DNA of 64,000 nt from Clostridium sp. OS1-26 (GTDB lineage Bacteria > Bacillota > Clostridia > Clostridiales > Clostridiaceae): contig NZ_CP133264.1 in assembly GCF_030915445.1 (NCBI RefSeq), positions 2,480,001 to 2,544,000 of the forward strand, written 5' to 3'. Position 1 is the first letter of the stretch, and each line of letters begins with the position of its first letter. A program made the translations under genes and the position numbers. The notes beneath the pieces were generated by a model. That model had not been told where the DNA came from. It did not search any database and was given only the letters and a program-made list of their open reading frames with translations. Positions 26,564 through 35,034 of the stretch are shown here, one piece after another.

Positions 26564-28474
26564 TTATTTGTTTAGTCTTAAAGCAATGGTTGACCAGAAA
26601 TCGCTATTTTCTAGACCTAACCTCCACATTGCTGCCCCAGATAAATCACAATTATTCACAATATCTAATTTGTAGCCTATGCTCGTACTATTCTCAAACC
26701 AAACTGTATGATAGACACCTGAGCTATCGGTGTAGTTAAAGTAAGGACTTTTAGAAGTTGAGTCCCATTTTACTGTAGAGTTATATTTTGCAGCTGTATT
26801 ATATGCCTGTTGTATGCTATATGCATCTGCTTTTTTTCCTGTGGATGTCCAATCATATGCATAGGAAGCTATACCAACCATTATTTTATCCTTTGGAACA
26901 ACGGTAAGGGTATAGTTTACTACATTCTGCACCCAATCTATAGATGCTATGGGGCCAGGTGTTCCACCAGACCAATGTTCATCATATGTCATAAGTATAA
27001 TCTTATCCGAACTCTTAGCAATTTCAGCATAATCAAAAGGACCAGCCCAGTTATCGGTAGTATTGTCCATAGTTTTAGCTGGAACAGCTATTGTTACTTC
27101 AAAGCCCTGAGGATGAAGAACATTATAAAGTTCTTTCATAAAAGTAGAAAGATAGGCCCTGTCATCATAATAAACTCCCTCTAGGTCTATGTTAACGCCT
27201 TTATAATTATTTGCAACTAACACGTTAAGTATGTTATTAATTAACTTACTTCTATTACTGCTGTTTTCAAGCGCACTTTTTGCTATATCTCCATCAAAAT
27301 TATTAGTTATCATAGCTAAAGTTGAGATTTTATTTTTAGAAGCATAATTTAATTGATCTACCGGTATATCGCCGCTTATGTTTCCATATCCATCAGTATG
27401 AAAGGTATCTGTTGCTATTTCATCTATTAGGTCAGAATTACTTATCAGTGAATTATAGGAAGCGTTATCTCCAGAATAATAATATGTACTATAGCCTAAA
27501 AAAGTTTTAGATGGTTTAAGTATTCTTTGTACTAAGGAATCAGGTATAATGGAGGTTCCACCAAGCAGTTTAACGAAGGAAATAGACTCACTATTAGACT
27601 CAATTGTGGATTTAGCTCTATAGTAGGAACCATCCGTTAATACGATTGGTGCAGAATTTTTTGAAGCTGCAGAGGATCCACTTAATGCATCAGGAAAATT
27701 CTCACCACTTGCAAAATAAATATTATTAAAATTTATGTCATTTGAAAATTCATTTAAAATTGCTGCATTAGTGCTATATCTGTCAATTCCACTTAATCGT
27801 TTTACATTTTCAAGTCCATTAACAGCATTGTCGCTTACAGCTCCTGTTCCTCCGATTACGTAGAAATTGTTTATACTATTGGCATTTATGTACTTCTTAA
27901 CATTAGATGGAAGAAATTTTGAAGTAGAAAACAATATAGGCATTTGCTTTGAAGCAGCTATAGATGCTGCTGACAACGCATCAGGAAAGTTTTCCCCAGA
28001 ACAAATAAATGCTCCATTGTTTGAACCAACAATTTCGGCTACTTTAATACTAGTTTCGTATCGATCTTGTCCATATAATCTAGTACAAGATATGTTAAGA
28101 GAGGTAAGTGTATCTTCAATATTTTTAGATATTACCCCTGGGCCACCAATTATAAAAACATTTTTTGTTTGTAGACGCTTTATTTCTTGTAGTATTTCAT
28201 TATTTAAGTTTTCCTTTTCTGTCAGCAAAATCGGAGCATTATATTTTTTAGCTAAAGGTGCAGCGCTAAGTCCATCAGGAAAATTTTCTCCAGAAACTAA
28301 TACTACATAGTCTGATTGACTCCAGCTATCTTGAGATATCTTTACGGAAGTCCCATATCTGTCAATACCAGCTAGTCTCACATTTGAAGCTGCAGCAGAT
28401 GCTTTTGATGATATTAATGACAGTGCAATGAAAAAAGAACAGGTTAGCGATAGATATTTCTTCGTATTTAACAT
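26564..28474 (-). CDS. secreted CWB2-repeat protein with GH18 glycosidase domain
   Basis: 636 residues. Signal peptide to about residue 28 (SSKASAAAS). Three CWB2 cell-wall-binding repeats follow (RLAGIDRYGTS, RLYGQDRYETS, RLSGIDRYSTN, each with SGENFPDALSA-type motifs), to about residue 320. The rest is a GH18 domain of the spore-germination YaaH/YdhD type, with catalytic acid in VNIDLEGV and the MTYDEHW motif. Likely acts on wall or spore-cortex glycan, held by CWB2 to the wall polymer. AAGGAGG precedes the ATG. Confidence 0.9.
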   Translation of the reverse strand: MLNTKKYLSLTCSFFIALSLISSKASAAASNVRLAGIDRYGTSVKISQDSWSQSDYVVLVSGENFPDGLSAAPLAKKYNAPILLTEKENLNNEILQEIKRLQTKNVFIIGGPGVISKNIEDTLTSLNISCTRLYGQDRYETSIKVAEIVGSNNGAFICSGENFPDALSAASIAASKQMPILFSTSKFLPSNVKKYINANSINNFYVIGGTGAVSDNAVNGLENVKRLSGIDRYSTNAAILNEFSNDINFNNIYFASGENFPDALSGSSAASKNSAPIVLTDGSYYRAKSTIESNSESISFVKLLGGTSIIPDSLVQRILKPSKTFLGYSTYYYSGDNASYNSLISNSDLIDEIATDTFHTDGYGNISGDIPVDQLNYASKNKISTLAMITNNFDGDIAKSALENSSNRSKLINNILNVLVANNYKGVNIDLEGVYYDDRAYLSTFMKELYNVLHPQGFEVTIAVPAKTMDNTTDNWAGPFDYAEIAKSSDKIILMTYDEHWSGGTPGPIASIDWVQNVVNYTLTVVPKDKIMVGIASYAYDWTSTGKKADAYSIQQAYNTAAKYNSTVKWDSTSKSPYFNYTDSSGVYHTVWFENSTSIGYKLDIVNNCDLSGAAMWRLGLENSDFWSTIALRLNK

Positions 28475-28704
28475 TAATTGCCTCCTTAATTAGTGTACAA
28501 ATTATTGTATTGATTTTAGAAACTTGTTCATTATTTAAGTACGGTAAGATTATTTATTTTATATAGGTACAAGCGGTATATAATCTATTATCGTAGAAAA
28601 TTATATGAAGTACAAAAGCATATGTATCCATGATTGTAATCATATTCCAAGTGGGATGAGAGTGTTAGAGCCAGTAAGTCATAGGATAAAAAAGTTAAGA
28701 CTCA

Positions 28705-28741
28705 AAAGAAATAGCTCAGCTTGTTGCTGAGCTATTTCTTT
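28705..28741. terminator. perfect 16-bp hairpin, terminator-like
   Basis: AAAGAAATAGCTCAGC / GCTGAGCTATTTCTTT around a TTGTT loop. It lies 230 bases upstream of the GH18 gene, so it does not end a recognised gene; it could end a small RNA from either strand. Confidence 0.5.
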
Positions 28742-28864
28742 AGGGTTTGATTGTTAAATTATATGGGGTTTAAAAATGGTTTTAAGTACTTACATATATT
28801 CTATTAAGCATTTTTCATGCCAATAGAGTAAATGGCTATTTTATGTGGAAATATGTTGAGAAGT

Positions 28865-29000
28865 TTATCATAATGAGAAGTTTATCTTTGTTAAAAGAAA
28901 AAGATTAAAGTTAGTATTTATCAAAAAATAGTATAATTTGTTTTTATCAAAGTGATAATAAACTGTTTTATCAAAATGATAAAAGTTATCAAAGTGATAA
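28865..29000. promoter_or_regulatory. palindrome cluster TTATCANNNTGATAA, 5' side
   Basis: TTATCAAAGTGATAA (28944-28958), TTATCAAAATGATAA (28968-28982), TTATCAAAGTGATAA (28986-29000), plus a one-mismatch copy TTATCATAATGAGAA (28865-28879). A TATAAT lies just upstream of the three exact copies. Confidence 0.65.
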
Positions 29001-29131
29001 AATGTTAAAGTTATTAGTTGCTTTTTAAATCAATATGGAATTTTAAGTACTTTATGGAATGTATTGTAGAAATAACGAAGTAGCAATATGCATTTGTAGT
29101 AAATTACGTGAAACAAAAAGATTTGTTATTA

Positions 29132-29140
29132 TGGTATAAT
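29132..29140 (+). promoter_or_regulatory. extended -10 promoter of murI
   Basis: TGGTATAAT, an extended -10 element (TGnTATAAT), 55 bases before the murI start; no good -35 box. Confidence 0.6.
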
Positions 29141-29195
29141 AAAGCTACATAAATGTTAAATTTACATATAGATTTTATTTATTGGAGGAATAAAA

Positions 29196-29978
29196 ATGCA
29201 AATAGGTTTTTTTGATTCTGGTATTGGAGGTATTACTGTATTGCATGACACGCTAAAAATGTTACCTCATGAAGATTATATATATTACGCAGATACATTA
29301 AATGTTCCATATGGACCAAAACCGAAAGATGAAGTGAAAAAACATATTTTTAATTCTATAGAATTCATTATCCAACAGAAGGTTAAGGCGATAGTTATTG
29401 CTTGTAATACTGCCACAAGTGTAGCAATTGAAGATTTAAGGTCTAAATATAGCATTCCAATTATAGGGATGGAACCAGCTGTAAAACCTGCTGTTGAAAA
29501 AAATAAAAATACAGATAAACGAGTTCTAGTAACTGCTACTGCTTTGACTTTAAAAGAAGAAAAACTACAAAATCTTATTACTAAATTAGATAATGAACAT
29601 ATTGTTGATTTATTACCGCTTCCAGGATTGGTTCAATTCTCGGAAAGATTTGAGTTCAATGAACAAATAGTATTGCCTTATCTTAAAGAACAGTTATTTA
29701 AATATGACTTAAATAAGTACGAAACCGTTGTTTTAGGGTGTACTCATTTTTCTTTCTATAAGGATATGTTTAGAAAATTACTTCCATCACATACGAATAT
29801 AATTGATGGAAACATTGGTACTGTAAAAAATCTAAAAAGAATTTTAGAAGGAACAAACTCTTTAAATGAAGGTAGTGGCAATATTATTTTTTATAATTCA
29901 GGATACAAGGTTGAGGATAAAGCAAAATTAGATAAGTACAGTGAATTATTTAAAAGATTAGATGATATTAACGTATGA
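29196..29978 (+). CDS. murI: glutamate racemase
   Basis: 260 residues with both catalytic cysteines in their motifs, IACNTATSVA and LGCTHF, and the FDSGIGG start. It converts L- to D-glutamate for peptidoglycan. Cytoplasmic. TGGAGGA lies before the ATG. The gene stands alone and ends in a strong terminator. Confidence 0.95.
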   Translation: MQIGFFDSGIGGITVLHDTLKMLPHEDYIYYADTLNVPYGPKPKDEVKKHIFNSIEFIIQQKVKAIVIACNTATSVAIEDLRSKYSIPIIGMEPAVKPAVEKNKNTDKRVLVTATALTLKEEKLQNLITKLDNEHIVDLLPLPGLVQFSERFEFNEQIVLPYLKEQLFKYDLNKYETVVLGCTHFSFYKDMFRKLLPSHTNIIDGNIGTVKNLKRILEGTNSLNEGSGNIIFYNSGYKVEDKAKLDKYSELFKRLDDINV

Positions 29979-30060
29979 AATTTACTACCATAGAACACTA
30001 TTCAATATGATTTAAGATTAAAATATAAAGTTTTATAACTTATCTTTCTTATACTATGTA

Positions 30061-30096
30061 TTAAAGGAGGGCGAGCTGCCGTCCTTTAATTTTTTA
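30061..30096 (+). terminator. murI terminator
   Basis: TTAAAGGAGGGC / GCCGTCCTTTAA stem (one G-U pair), loop of 5, then TTTTTT. It lies between convergent genes. Confidence 0.85.
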
Positions 30097-30098
30097 TA

Positions 30099-30275
30099 TT
30101 ATCTATCATTAGGCTTTCCTAATACATACATATTGATTTGATCACTAGCATCATAAGAGAAGCTACCTGTGTAAACATTGAGAAGTTTCCAGCCTTGTTC
30201 AAGTAAATCATTTACTTCATTTTGACTGTGAGTTTCTTGTACCTTAACGATATTTAATAAATTCTCATTTATCAT
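30099..30275 (-). CDS. small protein, DUF1737-like
   Basis: 58 residues from the ATG at 30275, which has GGAGATGG upstream; the longer frame to 30335 has none. The sequence LLNIVKVQETHSQNEVNDLL then GWKLLNVYTG resembles small DUF1737/DUF4177-like proteins, in which a long-term helix is followed by a beta hairpin. Function unknown. Confidence 0.5.
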   Translation of the reverse strand: MINENLLNIVKVQETHSQNEVNDLLEQGWKLLNVYTGSFSYDASDQINMYVLGKPNDR

Positions 30276-30531
30276 ATATTCACCATCTCCTTTGATGTTG
30301 TTAACATTAGTTAACAGGTATGGGCATTTTATCAATTAATTGCTATAATATAATTATATAATTTAGTTGAAAAATTCATAGGTACAATCATTAAATAACT
30401 TTGATATTTAATTTAGCTATAGACACAGCTATTAACAGTTTTAATAAATCAAGTATCTAGATTGGGTATCTATAGATAAATTTAGATTGTGTAATTAAGT
30501 AAAATATATGTTTTGAGAGGTGAATTTTATA

Positions 30532-31022
30532 ATGAAAAAGCTGGTAGTATTTTATTCCTTTGAGGGAAACACGAGGTATATTGCTCAAAGTATTGCGAAG
30601 GCTATTAATGCGGATTTATTAGAGCTAAAGCCAAAAAAGATGTTAAAAGCAAAAGTTTTATGAAGTACCTTTGGGGTGGAAAACAGGTTGTACTTGGACA
30701 AAAACCTGAGCTTGAAAGATTGGATAAAGATCCTAATGAATATGACTTTATAATTTTTGGCACACCAGTTTGGGCTTTTAGTTACGCACCAGCATTTAAA
30801 ACCTTATTTTCTCAAATAAAAATAAATGGGAAAAAGGTTGCTTTATTTTGTTGTAATGGCGGTAATAAAGGTAAGACATTTACAAATATGAGAGATGAAT
30901 TAAAAGAAAATGACATATTAGGAGAAATTGAATTTATTGATCCAACTAAAGGTGATGAAAAGAAAGCAGAGGAAGCTGCTGGTTGGGCTAAAAAGATTTT
31001 TAGTGATATAGAAGAAGGTTAA
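30532..31022 (+). pseudogene. flavodoxin, frameshifted at an A6 run
   Basis: ATG 30532 after GAGAGGTG starts MKKLVVFYSFEGNTRYIAQS, an FMN phosphate loop. One A is missing in the run 30633-30638; restoring it gives ELKPKKDVKSKSFMKYLWGG and an intact 163-residue flavodoxin with GTPVWAFSYAPAFKTLF. Such flavodoxins of the NAD(P)H-quinone or electron-transfer type are common in Clostridia. The stop codon lies in a hairpin (AAGAAGGT / ACCTTCTT, 31011-31033). Confidence 0.8.
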
Positions 31023-31035
31023 GGATACCTTCTTC

Positions 31036-31467
31036 CTACCCTTTTAATTTAAATACAATTAAACCAAGTATCATTAAGAATAGTCCTGCTATCTTAGTAA
31101 AATCAAACTTGACTTGAGTTACTCCAAACCATCCAAAGGTATCAATCAGAGTGCAGATTAGTAACTGACTAATTATAAGCAATGATACAGATAATGTTGG
31201 ACCTAGTAGAGATATTCCTTTCATAACACAGAAAACTATAATAACACCAAAGACGCCTCCGAATAAATATATCTTGTTTACCTCGCCTATTTTGCTAATA
31301 TTGCCTTTAGCAAAAATAGCTATTACTAGCAAAGAAAAAAGAAATCCAACAGCATGTACAACAGCTGTCGTTTCCCATAATCCTATTTTATCACTTAAAC
31401 GTGTATTAAAAATTCCTTGTATACCTATTAAAATTCCAGCAAGTATTGAAAGAATTGCTCCAATCAT
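31036..31467 (-). CDS. DMT-family YdcZ-type transporter
   Basis: 143 residues from the ATG at 31467, with GGAGGA 8 bases upstream. Five hydrophobic helices and motifs such as GILIGIQGIFNTRLS fit the YdcZ (DUF606) half-size drug/metabolite transporters. The Crp/Fnr-type regulator gene lies upstream on the same strand, a pairing seen often in Clostridia, so the two probably act together. Confidence 0.8.
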   Translation of the reverse strand: MIGAILSILAGILIGIQGIFNTRLSDKIGLWETTAVVHAVGFLFSLLVIAIFAKGNISKIGEVNKIYLFGGVFGVIIVFCVMKGISLLGPTLSVSLLIISQLLICTLIDTFGWFGVTQVKFDFTKIAGLFLMILGLIVFKLKG

Positions 31468-31570
31468 AAAATATCCTCCTTTAAACATCGTAATTTACGC
31501 TTATTTCGTACAGATGTAGATGTAGGGTAAATAATTAATTGATACAAATGTTGTTTTACAGGCAATGTAA

Positions 31571-32269
31571 TTATTCATACATGTTACCATCAGATAACTC
31601 TTTTAACTTATCTATATCTTTTATAACAATTATGCTGCCTTTTTTTTCTATAATGCCTTTAGAAATAAAATCATTAATAATTCTGTACAGGTGTCTGTAA
31701 CTAGTTCCAAGTAAAGTAGCTAAATCAGTAAATTTTGAAGTCTTAATTTCACTAATATTAGTAGAATTATTTTCATCAAAGCTTATTGATAAAAGATAGC
31801 TAGCTAGCCTACTTTCAAGAGGATATAAAAGGTTTATTGAAGCTGAATTTGAAACGGCATATAGCTTTTGGCTGAGATTCTTTATTATAAATCTCAAAAA
31901 TTTGGAGTCATTATATGCATGACTTAAAAGATCATTTGTTTTTATGCCTATAATTATAGATTCATTAACAGATTCTACATTACACTGAGTTTTAAAATCT
32001 GTTAAAAACTCAATATCTCCTAGTATATTTAGAGGTTTGTTAAATCTGAGTAGTATAGATTTGCCATTATCATGTAATGTATATAGCTTAAGTTTACCTT
32101 TTACAAGAAAATACATATAGTTCATTTCACTACTTTTGGAACAAACTAATTCACCTTTGCTAAAGCTAAAGAGTTCCATATATTGAACCATATCTTTTTC
32201 AAATATAGAATTTAAGTTATATTTTTCTATATAGGAAAGGAGCATATTTAGATTGTTAATTCGCCTCAT
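31571..32269 (-). CDS. Crp/Fnr family regulator
   Basis: 232 residues from the ATG at 32269 (GGAGGT 5 bases upstream). N-terminal cyclic-nucleotide-type beta barrel (FSFSKGELVCSKSSEMNYM) and C-terminal Crp helix-turn-helix (FTDLATLLGTSYRHLYRIIND). No Fe-S cysteine cluster is evident, so it is more like YeiL-type regulators than Fnr. The likely target is the adjacent DMT transporter gene. Confidence 0.82.
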   Translation of the reverse strand: MRRINNLNMLLSYIEKYNLNSIFEKDMVQYMELFSFSKGELVCSKSSEMNYMYFLVKGKLKLYTLHDNGKSILLRFNKPLNILGDIEFLTDFKTQCNVESVNESIIIGIKTNDLLSHAYNDSKFLRFIIKNLSQKLYAVSNSASINLLYPLESRLASYLLSISFDENNSTNISEIKTSKFTDLATLLGTSYRHLYRIINDFISKGIIEKKGSIIVIKDIDKLKELSDGNMYE

Positions 32270-32424
32270 TATTACCTCCATCTTTAAGCATTATGATGTA
32301 TACTAGTACATATTCTAAGATATTATATATTTAAAACGATAAAATTATCTAACATAATTAGTATAAATGAGGGATTAGAATAAAAAAAGGACATATGTCA
32401 TATTAGTCTTATTATATATGCATA

Positions 32425-32631
32425 TATCCAGATAATGGTACTATAAGATTAAATAAATATGATTTGAAAAAAGAATTTCATAAGGCCATAGAGAAGGTTG
32501 GAGCTATTGTTGAGGTGCCAAAATTTCATTCTTATTTATCTGGACGCAAAAATCTTGAACTTATGGCAAATCTAATACCAGATATACCTGAAGGAAAAGT
32601 AGATGAAGTTTTAGAGGAGTTGGTATGTTAA
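32425..32631 (+). pseudogene. ABC transporter ATPase relic (BcrA type), both ends lost
   Basis: An open stretch reads YPDNGTIRLNKYDLKKEF, then EKVGAIVEVPKFHSYLSGRK, then LELMANLIPDIPEGKVDEVL and a stop. This is the segment between Walker A and the signature motif of antibiotic-peptide ABC ATPases (compare residues 50-120 of the gene at 44018). Walker A, signature and Walker B are absent and no start is present, so it is a real remnant, not a frameshift. Confidence 0.7.
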
Positions 32632-32737
32632 ATAGAGCTAATGATAAGGTAAAGGGAATATTATTTTATATTTTAAGTATAAGTATTTTTAAAAAGAGAG
32701 ATATTTTAATTTAATAAATTTTAGTGAGGATAACTTT

Positions 32738-33058
32738 ATGGAAATATTAAATTCAGTAGAAGAAATTAAAAATTTTATAAAAGACAATAGAATAGCTATG
32801 CTTTATTTTTCATCAAACAGCTGCAGTGTTTGTGTTGATCTTTTGCCAAAGCTTCAAGAGTTGCCTAAACAGTATCCTAAAGTTAAATTTGCAAAAATAG
32901 AAATTGATAGTATTCCAGCTGCTGCTGGAACTTTTAGTGTATTTACTTTACCTTGTATTCTTATGTTTATAGATGAGAAAGAAACTATAAGAGGGGCAAG
33001 GTTTATTAGTATTATGGAGCTAAAAGAAAAAATTGAAAGGTATTATAGTCTTATGTAG
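32738..33058 (+). CDS. thioredoxin-like protein
   Basis: 106 residues of thioredoxin fold with active-site CSVC (FSSNSCSVCVDLLPKL) and the cis-Pro region FTLPCILMF. No signal peptide, so cytoplasmic. The CxxC spacing fits a thiol-disulfide oxidoreductase, but the site differs from the usual CGPC. GTGAGGA precedes the ATG. Confidence 0.82.
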   Translation: MEILNSVEEIKNFIKDNRIAMLYFSSNSCSVCVDLLPKLQELPKQYPKVKFAKIEIDSIPAAAGTFSVFTLPCILMFIDEKETIRGARFISIMELKEKIERYYSLM

Positions 33059-33082
33059 GGCTTAAGGCCGAAGGTTAGCTTA
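33056..33082 (+). repeat. half copy of the palindromic element at 60035
   Basis: The sequence starting TAGGGCTTAAGGCCGAA resembles 60035-60062 (TAGGGTTTCGAGGCCGAA). Both start in or next to the TAG stop of the preceding gene. Confidence 0.4.
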
Positions 33083-33127
33083 TGAGAAGATTAAATTATA
33101 TATGAATATAATAAACGGCGGAGACGT

Positions 33128-33136
33128 TGTGCTATA
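33128..33136 (+). promoter_or_regulatory. extended -10 promoter of dut
   Basis: TGCTATAAT (TGnTATAAT form), 55 bases before the dut start. Confidence 0.55.
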
Positions 33137-33191
33137 ATATTTTATGTAAATGCTGCAATAGATTAAGACACTATAGAATGGAGGGACAAAC

Positions 33192-33626
33192 ATGATTGAA
33201 TTAAAAGTTAAAAGAATAAATGAGGAAGCTAAGATGCCAGAGTATGCTCACGCAGGGGATGCTGGATTAGATCTATTTTCAGTAGATAACTTGATGATAT
33301 TACCTGGGGAATCTAAACTTATTAAAACAGGAATACAGATAGAACTTCCTAAGGGAACTGAAGCTCAGATAAGACCAAGAAGTGGATTAGCCTTAAAAAA
33401 TCAAATAACAGTGTTAAATACACCTGGAACAATAGATGAAGGTTATAGAGGTGAAATAGGCATAATATTAATTAACCATGGTAAGCAGGAGTTCTATGTA
33501 GAAAAAGGGATGAAGATTGCACAAATGGTTGTTAAACCTGTGTTCACTGTTACTATAAAGGAAATAAAAGAGCTTACAGACACATCAAGAGGAGAAGGTG
33601 GCTTTGGTTCTACAGGAGTTAGGTAA
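33192..33626 (+). CDS. dut: dUTP diphosphatase
   Basis: 144 residues, trimeric dUTPase with the five motifs in order, including [30 protein letters not shown] and the C-terminal [10 protein letters not shown]. It hydrolyses dUTP to dUMP, keeping uracil out of DNA. GGAGGG precedes the ATG. Confidence 0.95.
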   Translation: MIELKVKRINEEAKMPEYAHAGDAGLDLFSVDNLMILPGESKLIKTGIQIELPKGTEAQIRPRSGLALKNQITVLNTPGTIDEGYRGEIGIILINHGKQEFYVEKGMKIAQMVVKPVFTVTIKEIKELTDTSRGEGGFGSTGVR

Positions 33627-33690
33627 GGTTAACTTCTATTGTTGAAACCCATGAACGTATATAACTGTATTGGAGAAATCCAATATGGTT
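33618..33690 (+). repeat. dispersed ~65-bp repeat, copy A
   Basis: Begins AGGTAAGGTTAACTTC and ends near TATTGGAGAAATCC. It is about 70% identical to 39759-39823 (copy B, AGGTAAGGTCTCATTTCC...TATTAGAGAAATCT). Copy A ends in a hairpin TATTGGA / TCCAATA with a T7 tract that serves as the dut terminator. Confidence 0.55.
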
Positions 33691-33697
33691 TTTTTAT
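33668..33697 (+). terminator. dut terminator
   Basis: TATTGGA-GAAA-TCCAATA followed by TGG and TTTTTTT. Confidence 0.8.
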
Positions 33698-33703
33698 TTT
33701 TAA

Positions 33704-34084
33704 TTTTACAATGCAAAGTACGGAGATATAATTGCTGAACATAACTTTGAAGAAGCAAAACCAACTCTTTTATGGTCTGTAAGCAAGACATTTACATCTA
33801 TGGGAATCGGTATTGCAGAAAGTGAAGGATATTTTAGCTTAAATGACAAAATTGATAAATCTGAATTCAATGAGTATTTTGCAACAATGGATCATAAACA
33901 AGGATATGGTTATCAAATATGGATGAATTCATATCCTAATTCCTATCGAATGGATGGATTGTATGGACAATATGTAGTAATATTGCCAGAGAAAAATGCA
34001 GTTATTACATACGTTTCAAATGAGCAATCAAATATGACAGGAGTTTTAGAATTAACATGGAACACAATAGTTAATAAACTATAA
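33704..34084 (+). pseudogene. serine hydrolase (class C beta-lactamase fold) with internal deletion
   Basis: The frame opens at 33704 without a start codon and reads YGDIIAEHNFEEAKPTLLWS then VSKTFTSMGIGIAESEGYF, which contains the catalytic SxxK (SVSK). Directly after FSLNDKI the sequence is DKSEFNEYFATMDHKQGYGY, which belongs some 200 residues later in the family. The YxN motif and the N-terminus are gone. The body lacks frameshifts. This is a genuine deletion relic. Confidence 0.7.
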
Positions 34085-34330
34085 TTTAAAGATTATAGAA
34101 GGGAAAAGTTATTAGATAAATATTGAGTCATCATTCGCTTGAGGGCGAGGTTATGTCTGCTTGAAACTTCAAGCCAATGCTTAGTATTATTAATCAAAAC
34201 TTGTATTTTCAAGGTTTAAAGATTACAAGATAAATAGTATAATTGTTCTGAGAAAATAATACCAGATTGGCAAAATAGTACATGGTATTTTGAAGTTCTT
34301 TATAAGATGCTAAATTAGGGAGAAATCAAT

Positions 34331-35023
34331 ATGAAATACAAAATATATATTATAGAAGATGATTTATCAATAAGCAATTTGCTACAACAATATATATCTA
34401 AATATGATTTTGAGGTAAGAGCAGAGGATAATTTTGAAGATATAATGATAGGCTTTAATGAATATAAACCAGACTTAGTATTGCTAGATGTTAATTTACC
34501 TAAATTTGATGGGTTCTACTGGTGCAGAAAGATAAGACAGCAATCGAAGATACCTATAATATTTATATCTGCAAGAGACAGCGGAATGGATCAGGTTATA
34601 GCTTTGGAGAGTGGAGCAGATGATTACATATTGAAACCATTTTATTTTGATGTTGTTATTGCAAAGATAAAAAGTCATATAAGAAGAGCCTTTGGAGATT
34701 ATGCACATAAATCAGAGGAAAGAATAGTAGAAGTTGATAGTTTAAAGTTCTATCCAGAAAGATTAGAAGTGGAGTTTAATGGTGAAAAATTAATCATCAC
34801 TAAAAGGGAAGGGATACTCCTAGAATGCCTTATAGAAAAGTACCCTAGGGTAGTTAGTAGAGATTTTCTTTTAGAAAAGATATGGGATGATATTGAATTT
34901 GTAGAGGAAAATACCTTGAGTGTAAATATCAGCAGAATAAGAAAAAGGCTTCAGGCTATAGGTATAGACAATGGCATAGAGACTATAAGAGGGGTAGGTT
35001 ACAGGTTAAATAAAACCTGGTAG
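34331..35023 (+). CDS. bceR: BceR-type response regulator
   Basis: 230 residues: receiver domain (IIEDDLS, phosphoacceptor in LVLLDVNLP, KPF near residue 102) and OmpR-type winged helix. It is the OmpR/BceR class by order and size and by its neighbours: kinase 11 bases downstream, then UppP and a BceAB transporter. A tandem BceR-type site lies upstream of uppP. Likely activated when the transporter senses bacitracin-like peptides. Confidence 0.8.
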   Translation: MKYKIYIIEDDLSISNLLQQYISKYDFEVRAEDNFEDIMIGFNEYKPDLVLLDVNLPKFDGFYWCRKIRQQSKIPIIFISARDSGMDQVIALESGADDYILKPFYFDVVIAKIKSHIRRAFGDYAHKSEERIVEVDSLKFYPERLEVEFNGEKLIITKREGILLECLIEKYPRVVSRDFLLEKIWDDIEFVEENTLSVNISRIRKRLQAIGIDNGIETIRGVGYRLNKTW

Positions 35024-35034
35024 CATTAAATGAT

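Larger units (their letters stand above)
28475..29195. other. 721-base intergenic region between GH18 and murI genes
   Basis: Divergent upstream region. It contains a perfect 16-bp hairpin (28705-28741), the second palindrome cluster (28865-29000), a TATAAT at 28932-28937 and the murI extended -10. I see no convincing protein-coding frame. Confidence 0.6.

Noticed and set aside
32425-32631. Frameshifted but complete ABC ATPase
   Set aside because: Walker A and the signature region are absent in all frames around it, so it is a fragment.
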